Source: Desmodesmus armatus
Lineage: Eukaryota; Chlorophyta; Chlorophyceae; Sphaeropleales; Scenedesmaceae
DNA: 64,000 nt
Reading direction: 5' to 3'
Assembly: GCA_007449985.2 (NCBI GenBank)
Contig: VIIQ02000131.1
Span: forward strand, 186,001-250,000
Shown: in pieces, positions 36,901 to 49,015 of the stretch
How the letters are laid out: the number at the start of each line of letters is the position of its first letter
How positions within the stretch are numbered: position 1 is the first letter of the stretch
Program-made: the position numbers and the translations under genes
The notes under the pieces: generated by a model
Seen by the model: the letters and a program-made list of their open reading frames with translations, nothing else
What the model was told of the DNA's origin: nothing
Database searches by the model: none

Positions 36901-38644
36901 TCAGACCCTCGGCCGGCGGCTGGTGGCAAAGGTAGCTGACTTTGGCCTTGCGGTGCCTCTGGGACCCACACAGACACATGCCAGCCTGACGGCGCGCGGG
37001 ACGCCGAGCCACATGGTGAGCGACTCTGGTTAGATTGTGCCTATTCGGGAGGGTAGTACTTGTGCACCGTTCTGATGTTCGCACATACCTGGCATGCCTC
37101 TCTCACACCATCTGTCAACAGGGGGTTATGTATTGCAGCGATGGCACCCGGCGTTTTCCAGTGTAAGCGCGTCTAGCATTCTTTTGTTGTGCAGGCCCCA
37201 GTGGCCACACTGATCAGCACGATGGTTGCTGGTGTGGACTGACACCAGGTTCACAGCTGGCGTGGGTGCGTGCATGGACGGTGTTGCACAGCTGACAGCC
37301 CATCTTGTGCTGTTTGCGTGCGCAGGCGCCCGAGAGTTTCATGCATGGGCATGTCAGCAAAGCTGGGGATGTTTTCGCCTTTGGAGTGCTGCTGCATGAA
37401 CTCATCACTGGCCAGCGGGCGTATACAGGTGATCCATGCCTCGCAACAGTGGTGGCGCAGTGCCGTGCTGTTGCACATGCTGCTCAGCCAGGGGTTCCTC
37501 CCTTCCATGCCAGCACACGCAGTGTGTGATGGCAACGTCTCCATAGGGCCTGCGCCCATGTCCTCCCGTTTGCCAGCGCAGCAGAGGCGCCTATGCCACT
37601 GCTGCAACCCTGGCAATGCTTCGCAAGCAGAACATCAGTCTGGTGAACGTGTGTGGGCCAGTCAATCCATACTCAAGTAAGCAATCAAGCCAGGGCTCAT
37701 GAGCTGTCATCATGGCTGTGTTGTTGTTGCTCGCAGGAGTGCCGCTGCCGCTGCTGCCGCACGAGGTTGCTGTCAAGGGCTTGCGGCCTGAGTGGCCGCA
37801 GGACCTTCCAGCTGTGTTCAGACCCCTGCAGCAGCTGGCTGAGGCGTGCTGGGTGCACACGCCGGAAGAGAGGTGCGTGCTGCCTTTGCTGTGGGATGGT
37901 GGTGAATGTTGGATACAGGATTGGGATGGCGGATGCTGATGGGCACCTGAGCACAGCAGCTCCCACAGACGCGGCGGGTGCATCATTGTGCGCTCGCTGA
38001 GCTGGAATGCTTCTGGAAAAACACTACTGGGGCTGTGTGTGAGACATTGCTGAATTCAGTTCGTTTTTTGGAAAAGTCTGTGTGGCACTGTCAGCAGGTC
38101 AGAGGTGTCAGGCCGTAGAGATTGGAAACCTCAGCTGCCCATGTGTGATCCCCAGGCTCAACTTCAACCGCTGCCTTTCTCTGTGTGTGTGGTGGCCAGC
38201 AGGACAGGCGTATCAGGCTCGCGTTGGTTGGTGCCGCCGGCTTCCCTTGCAATGACAAGCGCTACATCAACATTCAGCAGGCCTGACCTCATTGTCCGCC
38301 GCCTTTTTTCATGCTGCCATCACATGCTGCCGTCACACAGGCCCGTCTTCACGCAGATCCTGGAGGCTCTGGACACCTGGATAGATGGCAACGCCTCCTT
38401 CCATCCTGCGTGGCTGGGGCCACCCCTCCCTGAGCAGCCCGTACCGCAGCTGCAGCAGCAGCAGCGCCGGCAGTGGCGCCGCACCGTGTGCCATGCAACA
38501 GCAGCACCAGAGGCTGCGGCTGCAGGGTCCTCTGTGCCGCAGGCGGCCACCACCCCAGCAGGGAACAGGAGTGCCGCAGCCCCCAGAGCAGCTCAGATGG
38601 ACTGGAGTGAGGTCAGCTTTGAGGCCGCGCGTCGGGAGCAGTAG
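27998..38644 (+). CDS. Receptor-like TKL protein kinase with large ectodomain
   Basis: Seen: seventeen exons from ATG 27998 to TAG 38642-38644, about 1,535 residues: 27998-28274, 28527-28780, 29092-29532, 29813-29903, 30235-30290, 30565-30645, 30781-30871, 31175-31318, 31784-32316, 32658-32776, 33087-34501, 34779-35030, 36380-36501, 36820-37015, 37326-37428, 37737-37872, 38341-38644. A signal peptide (IPIVLLLSVALYAAVV) opens the protein. A ~750-residue ectodomain follows, then a membrane span near residues 770-795 (VLVPVFVLIILAAAVAAVLL) with a basic stop-transfer stretch. After a long Ser/Ala/Gln linker comes the kinase: GRGSFGQV loop, VAVK lysine, HGDLKAAN catalytic loop, DFGLAV, and MAPES spanning a splice. 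HGD in place of HRD marks a non-RD kinase, but catalytic Asp, Lys and Asn are kept. Exons 5 and 6 do not join in phase, so that junction is wrong or an exon is missing. Ligand unknown. Confidence 0.85.
28931..29060 (+). repeat. Tandem duplication in kinase intron 2
   Basis: A block beginning GGCCAGGG at 28931 recurs at 28994 (period 63) with a shared CCACAGCTGCT core. It ends shortly before the acceptor of exon 3. Confidence 0.75.
31632..31750 (+). repeat. Tandem duplication in kinase intron 8
   Basis: A unit with GCGCCACC, (C)ACCGACC and TGTGCCCACAGTCTG recurs about 71 bp later (31639 and 31710). Each copy carries a CCCACAG acceptor-like end. The true acceptor is at 31783. Confidence 0.8.
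35410..35455 (+). repeat. TGTGTG/TATTATG minisatellite
   Basis: Three tandem units of TGTG(TG)n-TATTATG lie in the long kinase intron 35031-36379. The rest of that 1.35 kb intron holds nothing I recognise. Confidence 0.85.
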
Positions 38645-41600
38645 CGCGGCAGCAGGAGGAGGATGCGGTCTGTGTTGCGGAATGTAAGATGGGGCAGCTG
38701 ATTTTGGCAGGTGCAAGGTGTCGGCTTCAGCTAATGCAGTACTTACGGTGCTGTGGGGAGTTGCGTCCAGTACCTACTGTCAAGGGGATGGCTGGCCGCG
38801 ATGAGCGGCGGAGCCTCCTGCTGTGCTGCGCATGGGAGGGTGCAATCGTGTGCTGCAGGAAAGGCCGCACAAGAAGCCAGGTTGGTTGGCTGCTTGCTGC
38901 GCAGCGAGCGGTTTGGTGCGTGGATCGGCAGGCATATCAGGCTGGAACAGAGGGGGTTAATCTATCAGGGCTGTGTTGTTTTGTGGTTTGCTAACATCTG
39001 TGGCATCGCTGTGAAGGTGCTGGGTTGCCATACGAACGGACCAGCACCCTCAACAGCCATGCTTTTGTTGGAGTGTGCTGATACTTGCTTGCGGCCTTTG
39101 GACATTGACAACCACGTTAGCAACTGTCATCTGCTGTACTGCTTTCTGCGGTTGGTCATAGCCTTGTCTGTGCTGGACTGTGTTGCGTGGCAGCCATCAA
39201 CGTGACCCTGCTGTCACTACGGTTGAGGTGTGCAGGGGGTGGTTTGTGCATGCCGTTTGTTTGCGTTTGGAAGGGGACCCAGTGTGGGGCAAGTGGAAGG
39301 TTGTTTGGCGCTTGCGCAATGCCTGCTTGCAAGTTGCGCTGGGTTGGTTAGGGGGTTTGTGCCCCATAGCTTGGGCCTGCACATATGTCACCAAGGATTG
39401 CACTGGGAGCTGGGCTGTTGGTGCAGCTTGCTTCGCTTGCTAATGCTCACAAGCAGGTGCTGCATCCCTCGTATGGTTCCGCTTCGTCCCTGCATTGCAT
39501 GTAGGGCACAGTTTGCAGGGCACAGTTCAAACTGCACTTTCTCAATACGAATCCCTGGCGCACTCTTTTACTGCATCGTGCGGCACACTGTAGCTGCAAT
39601 GTTGCGCTGCATATACTCACACACTTCTTTTGAGCCCGGCTGGTCTGGGTTTTGTAGGTGTCATGTGTGGTTGAGGCCTGTTGTCAGCTACGGTGGTCAC
39701 TTTGGATTGACTGGGTTCAGGACAACCCTAATATCGCACATAATCCACATCCGCTCACATACTGCTATACCAAGCACCATCGGTGGTGTCTTGGTTTGCT
39801 GTGGGTGCGTTCGGTCTACTGAGCTGCATTGATTCAACTTGATTGATCCACCCGTTCAGTGTGCATGTCAATGTCCTACAGGCAGCGTTTTCCATGGTGT
39901 GCATGGCATGCACCCTGTCCCTGCAGGCATCTGCAAATGGCAGGCTCATGCAGTGACCCATGGCTGGTGGTGCGTTTGCCATGTTGTTGGACACAAAGTT
40001 TTGAGGTGACCTGTGGAGGCAAATCAGGTGCATCACCATGAACCTTCCTGATACTTGGTCTGTCATCACCCATGCGTGGAGCGTGAGGAGCTTTGGCTTT
40101 GCTTTGTTTTGTTGTTTTCAAATGTGAGTGGGGGTCGGCTCGTGTAAGCAGCAGCCCCTCTGCGCTTTGGGCTGCTGTGTCTTACCTGGCGACCCCGACA
40201 GCCTGCATTGCCGCAGGCTGTAACATGTTCCAAGCCGCGTCCTGGTTTTGTGCATTCCCGCGCACTGACGTTCACTGCAGTGCTGCAGGCTGCACAGTGT
40301 TTTAGCCACCACTTGGTTTCTCTATGTCCACACTTCAAAGCTTTCGAGGCAACTCCTGGTGCGACCATCCGAACAACAGTTGCCTCCTGGTGCGACCATC
40401 CGAGTACCAAATTGGCGGGATTGTGCCGCACTTACAGCGGTTTTGAGGCACTATGGCATGTGTTGTGTTGTTGTGTGCCTTGTGTGGCATCATGCGTAGT
40501 TGCCATGTGGTCAGCATGAACTGCACTTGGCTGTGGGGCAAGGCGACCCCATGTTGCCCGCATATCAGCCTGTTCCAGGTCCCTACTTCATGGCTGGCTA
40601 ACATGTCGTGTTTTCACGTCAAAGTGTGGCGGCTGCACAGAGTGTCTGAATCATGTGTCAAGCTGCCATTAACTGCTTGAACTGCATGCATGCTTGTTGA
40701 CCAGCCTGTATCTTTCTCAGGGATACCACAGTCTCTGACTGTGCATGACAGTGTGGTGAGCTCAAGGTTTGAGGCAAAAACACTTGGGCGATTCTTCTTG
40801 TCAGACTGTGCACAGTGCGTCCAGCAGCAGCTGCGTCCAGGCACACAGTAATACTGCGGCAGCTGGCTATCAATGGTGTTGATTGGCAGGCTGTGTACAC
40901 AGCTTGTGTACATCGATTGTTTGGCTTCATTATGGGCTATCACAGCCTTGTTGCCCTTAGACAACTCACGGTGTGCAGGTTGTTTTGTGTGCCTGACGAA
41001 CTGTCTAGTGCTGCATGTCCCATTTGTGGGTGATGGTGGGAATTTTGAGTGTGGGTGATTGTGGGAATGATGAACACTGCCACTTATGAAGACCTTGAAA
41101 CACAATTCTGTTGTCCCAGTGGGTGTGCGTTGTCCGCTTGAGTGGGTGTCAGTGCTCCTTTGCTGTGGGTCTGTCTTTCCTGGTGCCTCTTGTATGTGTA
41201 CTCCGTATTACATGTTTGCGGTTTTGTGTGTGCTGTTCTTGGGCAACCTGTAGCTAGGAGCAGTTGGGTTGAGGATCAATCGGTGCCGCAAGACCCCCTG
41301 GTCCTGTGTTAGTACTACTAGTAGTACCTTCCCACTTGGTATGCTGCAGATGAAAAGGCATGCTGGTGCTGACAGCGTCATGTGGCAACCCTGCCTGTTG
41401 GCAGAAGTTGGCTGACACATCAGTGCATCTGTGGTGGTGGTGGGCGATGTGCTTGGGCACACCATGGCCTGCAATCGCCGATTGTGGACATCACCAGGCA
41501 TCTGTTACCAATGTAACTTCTTCAAGTGCTAAGAAGGGGAGTGCAGGGCTGTACGTCACAGCGTAACATCTCCTTCCCCTGTGCATTTACCAGTGCATAC

Positions 41601-42074
41601 TGTTTGAGAGTTGCCGATGGCAGCAGTAGCTGCGGCAGCAGTGGCCCACACTGGCACTTGGCTGCAATCTTGCCATCACCACAGATGGTGCCACCAGATC
41701 ACCAATTCTCGAAATTTCATTCAGCAACTGATTTGACAGACAGTTACAGGTCATGTATCAAGCCATGGCCAGTGGTGTCAAAGTTTGCCAGCCCCAGGTG
41801 GGGTGGTGGTCTGCTGTGATGAACTCAGTCTGACCGCAGTGATAGGCAACCGGGCCGCGTCCTGCAAGAGCGCGCAACCGCAGGCTACCGTCAACGAGTA
41901 CATTGCTGCTGCGTTTCCGCTGGTTTTGTTCGAAACCAGTCTGCTTGTTGGTATTGCTGGTGCTCGCTTTTGCCGTGCACGTGGAGGCGCGTTGGAGCAA
42001 CTGCACTGCAGTGCAAAGGGACAGCTGTGGTCCAAGTAATGTGTGTAAACAGCTACTTTTCAACTCCCCTTTGG
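38645..42074. other. Intergenic region without supported gene
   Basis: No frame shows family motifs or a plausible exon chain. A TGTAA signal at 38683-38687 could end the kinase mRNA. A 32-36 bp duplication (CTGGTGCGACCATCCGA, twice) lies at 40349-40412, and a perfect 16-bp palindrome at 41312-41327. Confidence 0.5.
41312..41327. repeat. Perfect 16-bp palindrome
   Basis: GTACTACTAGTAGTAC reads identically on both strands. It is isolated in intergenic DNA upstream of the GH16 gene. Confidence 0.9.
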
Positions 42075-45000
42075 ATGATGCAGAAGCAGGTATGGGAGGC
42101 TGGGCTGTCCATGGTCAAATCTTGATGGATCGTTGAAGTTTGCCAACAAGCTTGACAGTTCAGTTTGGTGGTGGTGGATCAAGTCCCACTCTTCACGTGT
42201 ACCGTTGCAGCTCTGCCTGCTGGCAGCTTTGTCCTTGGCCCTTGGCATCAGCTGCGCAGACAGCCAAGGAGCCTCAACAGCAGCAGCGGCAGCAGCACCC
42301 CTCGGCGCCTATCTGGGATGCTTTGACCTTCAACGTGTGAAGAATCTTCCGGGATTGCGTGAGACAGGGGTGAGTGTGCAGCAGGCGGTGCAGTCACACT
42401 TGCTTAGCTGGCATTGGGACCAGCAGCTGCTGGCCACCTGCAGGTGGCCTTGAACCTGACTTTACCCTCGTCTGGGCAGCAGCTGCTGACGGCAAACACG
42501 CTTGCGTGCGTGTTGCTCTGAGCTGACATACACACCACTTTGCACAAAGGACGCTTTGAACAGTGCAGCAATGGCGCCACACTGGCTGGTCATGTGACGT
42601 GTTCTGCTGCAGGAAGCACCACACACAGCCAGCACGCTGTACCGCTGCCCAGCAGCATGCAGAGAAGGAAACTTCTCGATCACGTTTATCAGCACTGCGT
42701 TGCGCTGCTGGTGCGCCCTGGCAACCCCCCAAGCAAATGCTACCATGCCAATCAGCGCTTGCAAAGCAGGAGGGCCTGGATTAGCTGGCTTCTACCAGCA
42801 TGACTGTGAGTGCACATGGTCATACATTGTGTAAACTGCAGCTCAGCACAGTGTATCCCATCACAGGACAGTACAGAGCAGTGCATCCCATCACAGTCCA
42901 GTACAGTACAGCTATATCGGGGACAAGGCCCCATCATATGCACCAGCCAGCCAGTAAGCCAGCAAGCCCAGGGCTCATGAGGTTGCAATAAGGGCCTATC
43001 ACTTGACACACCCGCGTGCCTCGTGTCAGGTTTCAGGGCGAGCTGAGTCACCCACTAGCCCTATGCCTTCCTGCACTGCAGTGGCTGCTACGCACTGGTG
43101 CAAAATCGTACCCACCCCCTTGACCCCAGAAGACATCTCCGTCGACTACAACCAACACAACGTAGAGTTCACTCCAACAGCAGCAGCAGCTGCCAACACG
43201 ACAGACCTGCCAGCACAGATGCGCATCCGGATGGAGGGGAGCAGCGGAGCCCGGGTGCGGCCAAAGGCACCAGCGCAGCTGTACGGCCAATTTGAGGTCA
43301 CAGCCAAAGTGGCAGAGGCAGTGGGCGCCGTCACAGCATTCTACGTGAGTTGCTGCATGCAGAGTGTACATGTGGTGCTGCCAGCCTCAGTACTGTGCAC
43401 TCAAAGCTTTTAAAGTTGGCCGCCTCATTACCTTCAAAGTTGGCCGCATCAGGGTCGGCAGCACACAGCCCCGCACCCTGCAGCTGCTAGCTTCCTGGCC
43501 CGCATGCACATGGTCAGGCTTTTGAAGGCGTAGCGAGTAACAGCAAAGGTATGGCGGGCTGCCTTGCGATTGCAGATCATTTGATAACACTGTAGTGTGG
43601 CTGTCATGCCACTACAGTGTATGCAAACAAACAGTCACAGCCATAATGCATAGGCTACGGAGCAATGGGATACATCCCATCTGTCTCAGTTGTCTGCTGT
43701 GTGCTGCTGCAGGTGAGGGACAGTGATGAGTACAACCAGGACAACAGTGGGGACTTTGAGGAGATCGATGTGGAGTTTTTGAATGGCCACCCAGGCATAC
43801 CCAACTCAGTCTGGTTCAACAGCTACCACAGGTGGGTGCTGCCAGTGTCTGGCACTGTTGTATGGTAGCTATGGTAGCTACCGGACAGCTACCGGTAGCT
43901 GTGGTACCACAAGTGGGTGCTGCCAGTGTCTAGTACTACTGTGTGGCTGCTGCGGGCCTGCTATTTTGTGGCGGCTGCGTGACGGCTGTGAACACATCGC
44001 TGTGCAAACACCACACCTCTCAAACAGCAGCAGATGCCCACTCATCTCACTCCAAGCTGGTTGTTGCGACATCACTTGGTTGAACATGCAGGGGCCTGTC
44101 AAGGGGCGAGCAGCTGACCACGCCTGAGGTTTACCAGCGGCTGCTAAACCTCAGCAGCAGCGCCAACAACACCAACACGTGGCTCACTTACACCTTCTCA
44201 TGGCAGCCCAGCCATGTGTTGTGGGCCATCAATGGAGTGCCACTCCTCAGGAGAACGACGGGAGAGCTTGTGAGGTGGTCAGACATGAAGGGAAAACCAT
44301 TCGAGTGAGTTTATATCGTGCAAGAAGCATTTCCTGCCCCATGGCTGCCGCCCTGCCCTCTGTGTGCTTCAACCACTCACGTGAATTTCAGGCAGTCTCC
44401 CCGCCCACAGCGCTAGCATGCAACTCACAGCACGGTGTGTCCTGCAGACCATTCACCTCAATTTGCAGGCAGTCACCCAACCCACACTGTTTTTTTTCTA
44501 TTGACCCACACTGTTGCATGGCATGCAAGTCACAGCACGGTGTGCTATATATACTGCAGGCGTATTTTCGTGTCACCCGATCGGCCGATGCACGTCAGCT
44601 TCTCCATGTGGACCGACAACAGCAGGCATCACTTCGGCGGCGAAATCGACTCCTCCCAATCCCCGTTCTACAGCTACTTCCGCGAGTTGCGACGCATCGC
44701 GTGCGTGGACCCCCTTCCCGCCAATGCCACTGAACCCTACGGACCGACTTGGCTCTACGAGGGCAAAGCATCGTGGCCGGCTGCACCTGTGCCAGCCTAC
44801 ACAGCCCCTCCACTGCCTTCCCCTTCACCATCCCCTTCACCTTCTTCGGCACCAACACAATCCTCATCACCGTCACCTCCGTCAAGCTCATCATGTGTAG
44901 CATCAATCACATCATCCCCGGCTGTATCATGTGGATCAGGCCCAGCATCCACCTCGACCAACACAAGTCACCTCTCAGCTTCAGTTTCATCCCCTGAGCA

Positions 45001-45943
45001 CGTTGCAGCACAAGCCCAGGCCAGCCCTGCACCCTCAGCCACAGCGCCGGAGCCAACTCCTGTCAGCACTGCAGTACGCGGCTCCTCATCAAGCCCTGTG
45101 GTGTCCCCACCGCCTGACACAGGTGCAGCTCTCTCACCTGTGGCAGTGCCTGAAGCACCTCCAGTACCTTCAACAGCACCAGCAGCACCAGCAGCAGGAG
45201 CAGCACTAGCAGCAAGAGCAGCACCACCAGCAGCAGGAGCCACACCTACAGACAGGCAGCCAATGCCCCCTGCAACACAAGCAGCATCTGGTGCAGCGCC
45301 TGCAGGATCCTCAGTGAACGTCCCCCTCATCTCGGCACCACCTCAGCGTAGCACAGCTGCTGAGACAGTCACAGCCCATGTCAAGGCGCCCTCCCTAGTG
45401 CCTCCACCAGCCATGGCAGCACCAGCAGCACTGGCAGCAGTGGCGGTACCAGCAGCACCAGCAGCACCAGCAGCAGTGGCATCCCCTCCACAGCTGCCAC
45501 AGGAGGCTCACCAAGACAACAGGCAACCACCACAGCAGGTTGCCTCTACGGCTGTCTCACCTTCGCCATTGGCGGTGCTGGCGCCACCCACTCCCAGCCC
45601 ACCCAAACCTGTGGCACCTGTCCCACCACCAGCTACTACACCAGCTGCACCTGCTGCTGCTACGCAAGCTGGGAAGGTGGATTCGGTAACAAAAGCACAC
45701 CAAGCAGTGATTGCCGCCACAATCCAGCAGCCGCAGCCCCTGCAGGCAAAACCCCAGCTCCTGCGTGCAGCAGCTGTAGAGGCAGCCAGGGTAGGCCCGC
45801 ATGCTGCTGCTGCTGCTGCTGCGTCTTCACGGAAAAAGGCGGGACAACGCAGCCGCCGGTGGCTGCAGGAGGTGCAGGACAGCTGGCAGGGGGCTGCTGC
45901 TGGCGACGCACCTCTGGCAGAGGCTTTGGGGGCTGTGTGGTAA
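42075..45943 (+). CDS. Secreted WSC-domain, GH16 glycoside hydrolase with proline/alanine-rich tail
   Basis: Seen: seven exons in phase give 781 residues: 42075-42089 (15 nt), 42211-42369, 42613-42805, 43082-43344, 43713-43831, 44092-44304, 44560-45943 (TAA). The signal peptide spans the first intron: MMQKQ joins LCLLAALSLALGISCA. Residues ~39-117 fit a WSC-type Cys-rich domain (YLGCF, CPAAC, CWCA). Catalytic GH16 motif EIDVE is at 227-231, with NGHPGIPNSVWFN after it and the TYTFSWQPSHVLWAINGV strand typical of the fold. From ~residue 400 the protein becomes Ser-Pro, Pro-Ala and Gln rich, like volvocine hydroxyproline-rich wall proteins, ending in a basic stretch. Known: GH16 enzymes cut or transglycosylate beta-1,3/1,4-glucans and galactans; WSC domains bind glycans. 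Inference: cell-wall or matrix remodelling. A second start is possible at 42078. Confidence 0.87.
43818..43950 (+). repeat. Duplicated GH16 exon end plus donor, with palindrome between copies
   Basis: The end of the catalytic exon with its donor (TACCACAGGTGGGTGCTGCC, about 43823-43842) recurs at about 43904-43923 as TACCACAAGTGGGTGCTGCC, followed by the same CAGTGTCT. Between them lie GGTAGCTA repeats and a perfect 18-bp palindrome at 43885-43902 (ACAGCTACCGGTAGCTGT). Confidence 0.85.
44385..44559 (+). repeat. Duplicated acceptor-side block in last GH16 intron
   Basis: GCATGCAA(C/G)TCACAGCACGG occurs at 44415 and 44521 (period 106), each followed by a CTGCAG acceptor. The upstream CTGCAG is a decoy; the exon starts at 44560. 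An AGGCAGTC...CCCACA block is also repeated. Confidence 0.8.
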
Positions 45944-48900
45944 CCCAAGATGTTGGGTCGGGAATTTGCTGTCACAGCTAGACCCTTTTAAATTTGTTTT
46001 TGGTGTGGGGTGGGGGCGCGGTTGGGGTGGTGGTTGCAACTGCTTGCCATTCACACAGTCTGCATGGTTCAAGAAAAGGCATCAGCAGCGGACATTTTGC
46101 TTTTGGTGGGGATTTGAAGCTTCTATGTCTTTGCAATTGTGTTGTCAGGGTGCACACAAGAGTGTTCGGGTGATGTGTTGACAGGAACAGGGATTTTGAA
46201 ATGCTCCATTCAGGAGTGATGTTGACAATCTAGGGATTGCACAGTTGTTGACTGTTGTTGCTGCGTGCCGATGCTGCAATGCATTTGCTGCATGGCTGGC
46301 ACATGCCATGACTATGCCACAGGAGGGTATGATCACACATCATGACACATGATGCTTGCTGTTTTGCTCATAAGCTCCCCGATCATGGATCATGGCAGGG
46401 GTGTCACATGCTGATTGAGCCCTAGAAATGCATGGCATATGCTCAGCTAGTTGTCTGAGAGGCATGCAGTGCCAAGTGCACAGATTTTACATGCCCTCAA
46501 AGTCTTTGGGTAGCATACTATGGGCATGCCCCAGCATTAGTGGCTGTGTGGCTTTATTGTCCAGAAGGCTGAAGTAATTTGTTGCAGGTGTTGCATTCAC
46601 CACCATCACATGCATGCATAAGGTCATATTGTTTTTGTTTTGCGTTGCTGGCACACATCTGCATGTGGTCCTGGGATGCCCCTTCAAGTCATGGAATACA
46701 ATGATCCGGCCGCCGGAGCGGCAGCGCGCTCGTCAGTTTGTATTTCCCTGTGTCGGCCTGCACACCAGCACTCCCATCCAGTTTGATAGGCCTGCCTACA
46801 TGTGATGACTAGGGATGCCTGCACACTGTGCATGTGGGGCACACAGGACTATCCCCGTGCGACATATGCAGCTCTTGTCCGTGATCGCACAGCACATCGG
46901 TGCCTGCATCAAGTGTGCATGTGAGTGCCTGCATGTCTGTTGTGCAGCTTTGGGCGGTTGTGCTGTACACCCTGCCTTCAGCAGCTGATGCTGACAGGGC
47001 CACCTTGGCTTCAGCGGCTGGATGGAGACTCCCCCTGTTTTCTTACAACAATAGAATAGACCCTCCTGGCCAGGCCTGTCAGTTGCGTCGACTCATTTTG
47101 AACGAACTTCGTGTGAGTTACAAAGGGTTACAAACATACATTGCCAAAACTGCAGATGCTGCACTGGAGGCTCCCGTCCTGTTGCCTGCCACAGCACTTT
47201 CGTGGCAGTACTGTGCTGTCAGTACTGCGGTACTGCTGATACGCACCCAACAACATCAAAGCTTCAACACACAGATCAACACACCCAACAGCACGAGAGT
47301 TCCAACAAACAGATCATCAACACACAGATCAAGCAACACAAGCTGGCCCTACAGCAAACCCTACAGCACAGCCACGCCTGGCCCACCGTGGGCCAGCAAA
47401 AAGCTTTTTTTGGGGGGGGGGGGTATGTTACATGGACATTGTTGCCAAACAACAATGTCATTCAGGGGTAGCCTACCCCTTTTCGGTAAAGGCCCTTACT
47501 AACCCTGATGGCAATGTCCACCAGGGTCGAGCCAGTTTTGCCACACTGGCAGCAGGGCTCATTCCCTGCTAACTCCAGCAGGACGCTCCAGCTGAACCAG
47601 CTGAACCGCGCATCAGCGATGGCGGGACCACCCAGCCTAGCATGCACAGGCTGCGCACCAACCGGTGTCACATCACAGTGCTGTTTCTCCTGCAAAGAAA
47701 GTGGGGGCGATAGCTCTATCACTAGTGATGCAGTACTGCATAGCCCGTCAGGGCCTGCAGGGCAAGCAAATGCCACGTCACCAGGCAGGGTTCTTCTGCA
47801 GCAGGGGCTGGCACGCCTGTGATCTGCTGCAGGGACCTCAAGCAGCACAGCACAAGGTGCCCGCACAGCCAGCGCCTGTTTGCACTGTGCTGTCCAGGTC
47901 GGTGATGGAGAGGGCGAGGGAGGGGGCATGGGGTGAGAGTGATAGGGTTGGGCTCCGTAGCTGTGAGAGAAATGAGAAAGGCAGCCACTCCTGTGCTGCT
48001 GCTGGCGAGGCAGCCAGTCAAAGTGGTCTCAAGCAGCTGCACACCCCCACATGGCTAACACTCTGCGTTGGCTGGTTGAGCACATGGCTGTTTAAGACAA
48101 GGTCGTGCTGCCAGGCATGCCAGTTGGCGGCAGTGGCGGGGTACTGGGCAAGGGCATTGCCGGACAGGCAGGACGATATGCCTTCCTGGTGCTTGTTGAA
48201 ATTGGGACGCTGCAGAAGGGGCCTGGGAGGCTGGAGCAGGGTACATGAGTGTATGGGATAGCTGCTCACACGGGGATTGGTTCATTTGCTTAGATGTGAT
48301 TGATTGACGGGAACGACAGCACAGCACCTTACTTGGGTGGTGCACACGCTTGTCATCGGCGACGCGGCTGTTGGTCCCCCCTCCCTTGGGCAAGCTGTTT
48401 GTGTCCAGCTAGCGATTGCATGCTGGCTGTTCGAGCCTCTGAACGTCTGGTAAGTTACCAATGGTGTCTACTGTATTCAGTGCGGCCAGTTGGCAGTTTC
48501 CCTGTTCAGCCCCCTTGGTTTGGGGACTGAATGGTGCACCAGCAGGTGGTGGAGGCAACAGATCAGCACCGTCAAGGCCAGTGCCTGGCCGCCCTCGTGG
48601 TGCCAGAGGTGGTCTCATAACAAGGAAGGATAACCTCATTCCATTGATCAATTGGCCCAGCCTCACCCACCAGACACCTCAGATCAGGGGAGGTGACATT
48701 GGCAGCTGGGACGACCTGCACATGGCCAGGCCCCCACTGAACACTGCATTGATTACTCATCACTCCCGGTGTCTTGGTTGCAGCACACTCCTTTGCCTGG
48801 ACAGGAGCACAGCGGTTTTAGTTGGACCCTTGTGTATGACTCTTGCAGGCCCAGTCTTGCTTCAACAGGCCCCGTGCGTGGCCAAGTTCCCCACAACAAG

Positions 48901-49015
48901 CTTTCTGATACCAGATCTCTACCGCTTACGCTCTCTGCCCCCGACCCTGCGTCGCTCGCCTGCTGCTCTCTCTCCATCTCTCTGTTGGTTGCTTGTGTTG
49001 CTCGACGCTCGCATC
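45944..49015. other. Intergenic region without supported gene
   Basis: No supported coding exon. It contains hairpins and poly-G (47412-47480) and ends in a pyrimidine-rich leader (CTCTCTCCATCTCTCTG near 48968-48985) that probably forms the 5' UTR of the helicase gene. Confidence 0.5.
47405..47480. repeat. Poly-G tract followed by two perfect hairpins
   Basis: A T7-G12 tract at about 47405-47423 is followed by ACATTGTTG/CAACAATGT (47436-47444 and 47450-47458, 5-nt loop). Then comes AGGGGTAG/CTACCCCT (47464-47471 and 47473-47480, 1-nt loop). It could be a remnant of a small non-autonomous transposon; no coding part or target duplication was seen. Confidence 0.7.

Noticed and set aside
37199..37243. 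GTGCAG acceptor followed by GCCCCAGTGGCC, possibly an alternative kinase APE exon.
   Set aside because: It reads APVATLIS and stops after 15 codons; the exon at 37326 gives APESFMHGH and continues the kinase.
41846..42089. Frame with a hydrophobic LLVLLVLAFAVHVEA segment that looks like a signal peptide for the GH16 gene.
   Set aside because: It has no ATG after the preceding stop, only TTG. ATG 42075 with the next exon gives a complete signal peptide in phase.
42444..42505. Possible extra exon (VALNLTLPSSGQQLL) inside the WSC region of the GH16 gene.
   Set aside because: It has only a weak donor. Direct joining of 42369 to 42613 is in phase and gives normal WSC cysteine spacing.
47462..48400. 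Overlapping short frames on both strands upstream of the helicase gene.
   Set aside because: No consistent exon chain, motifs or start context; treated as intergenic.
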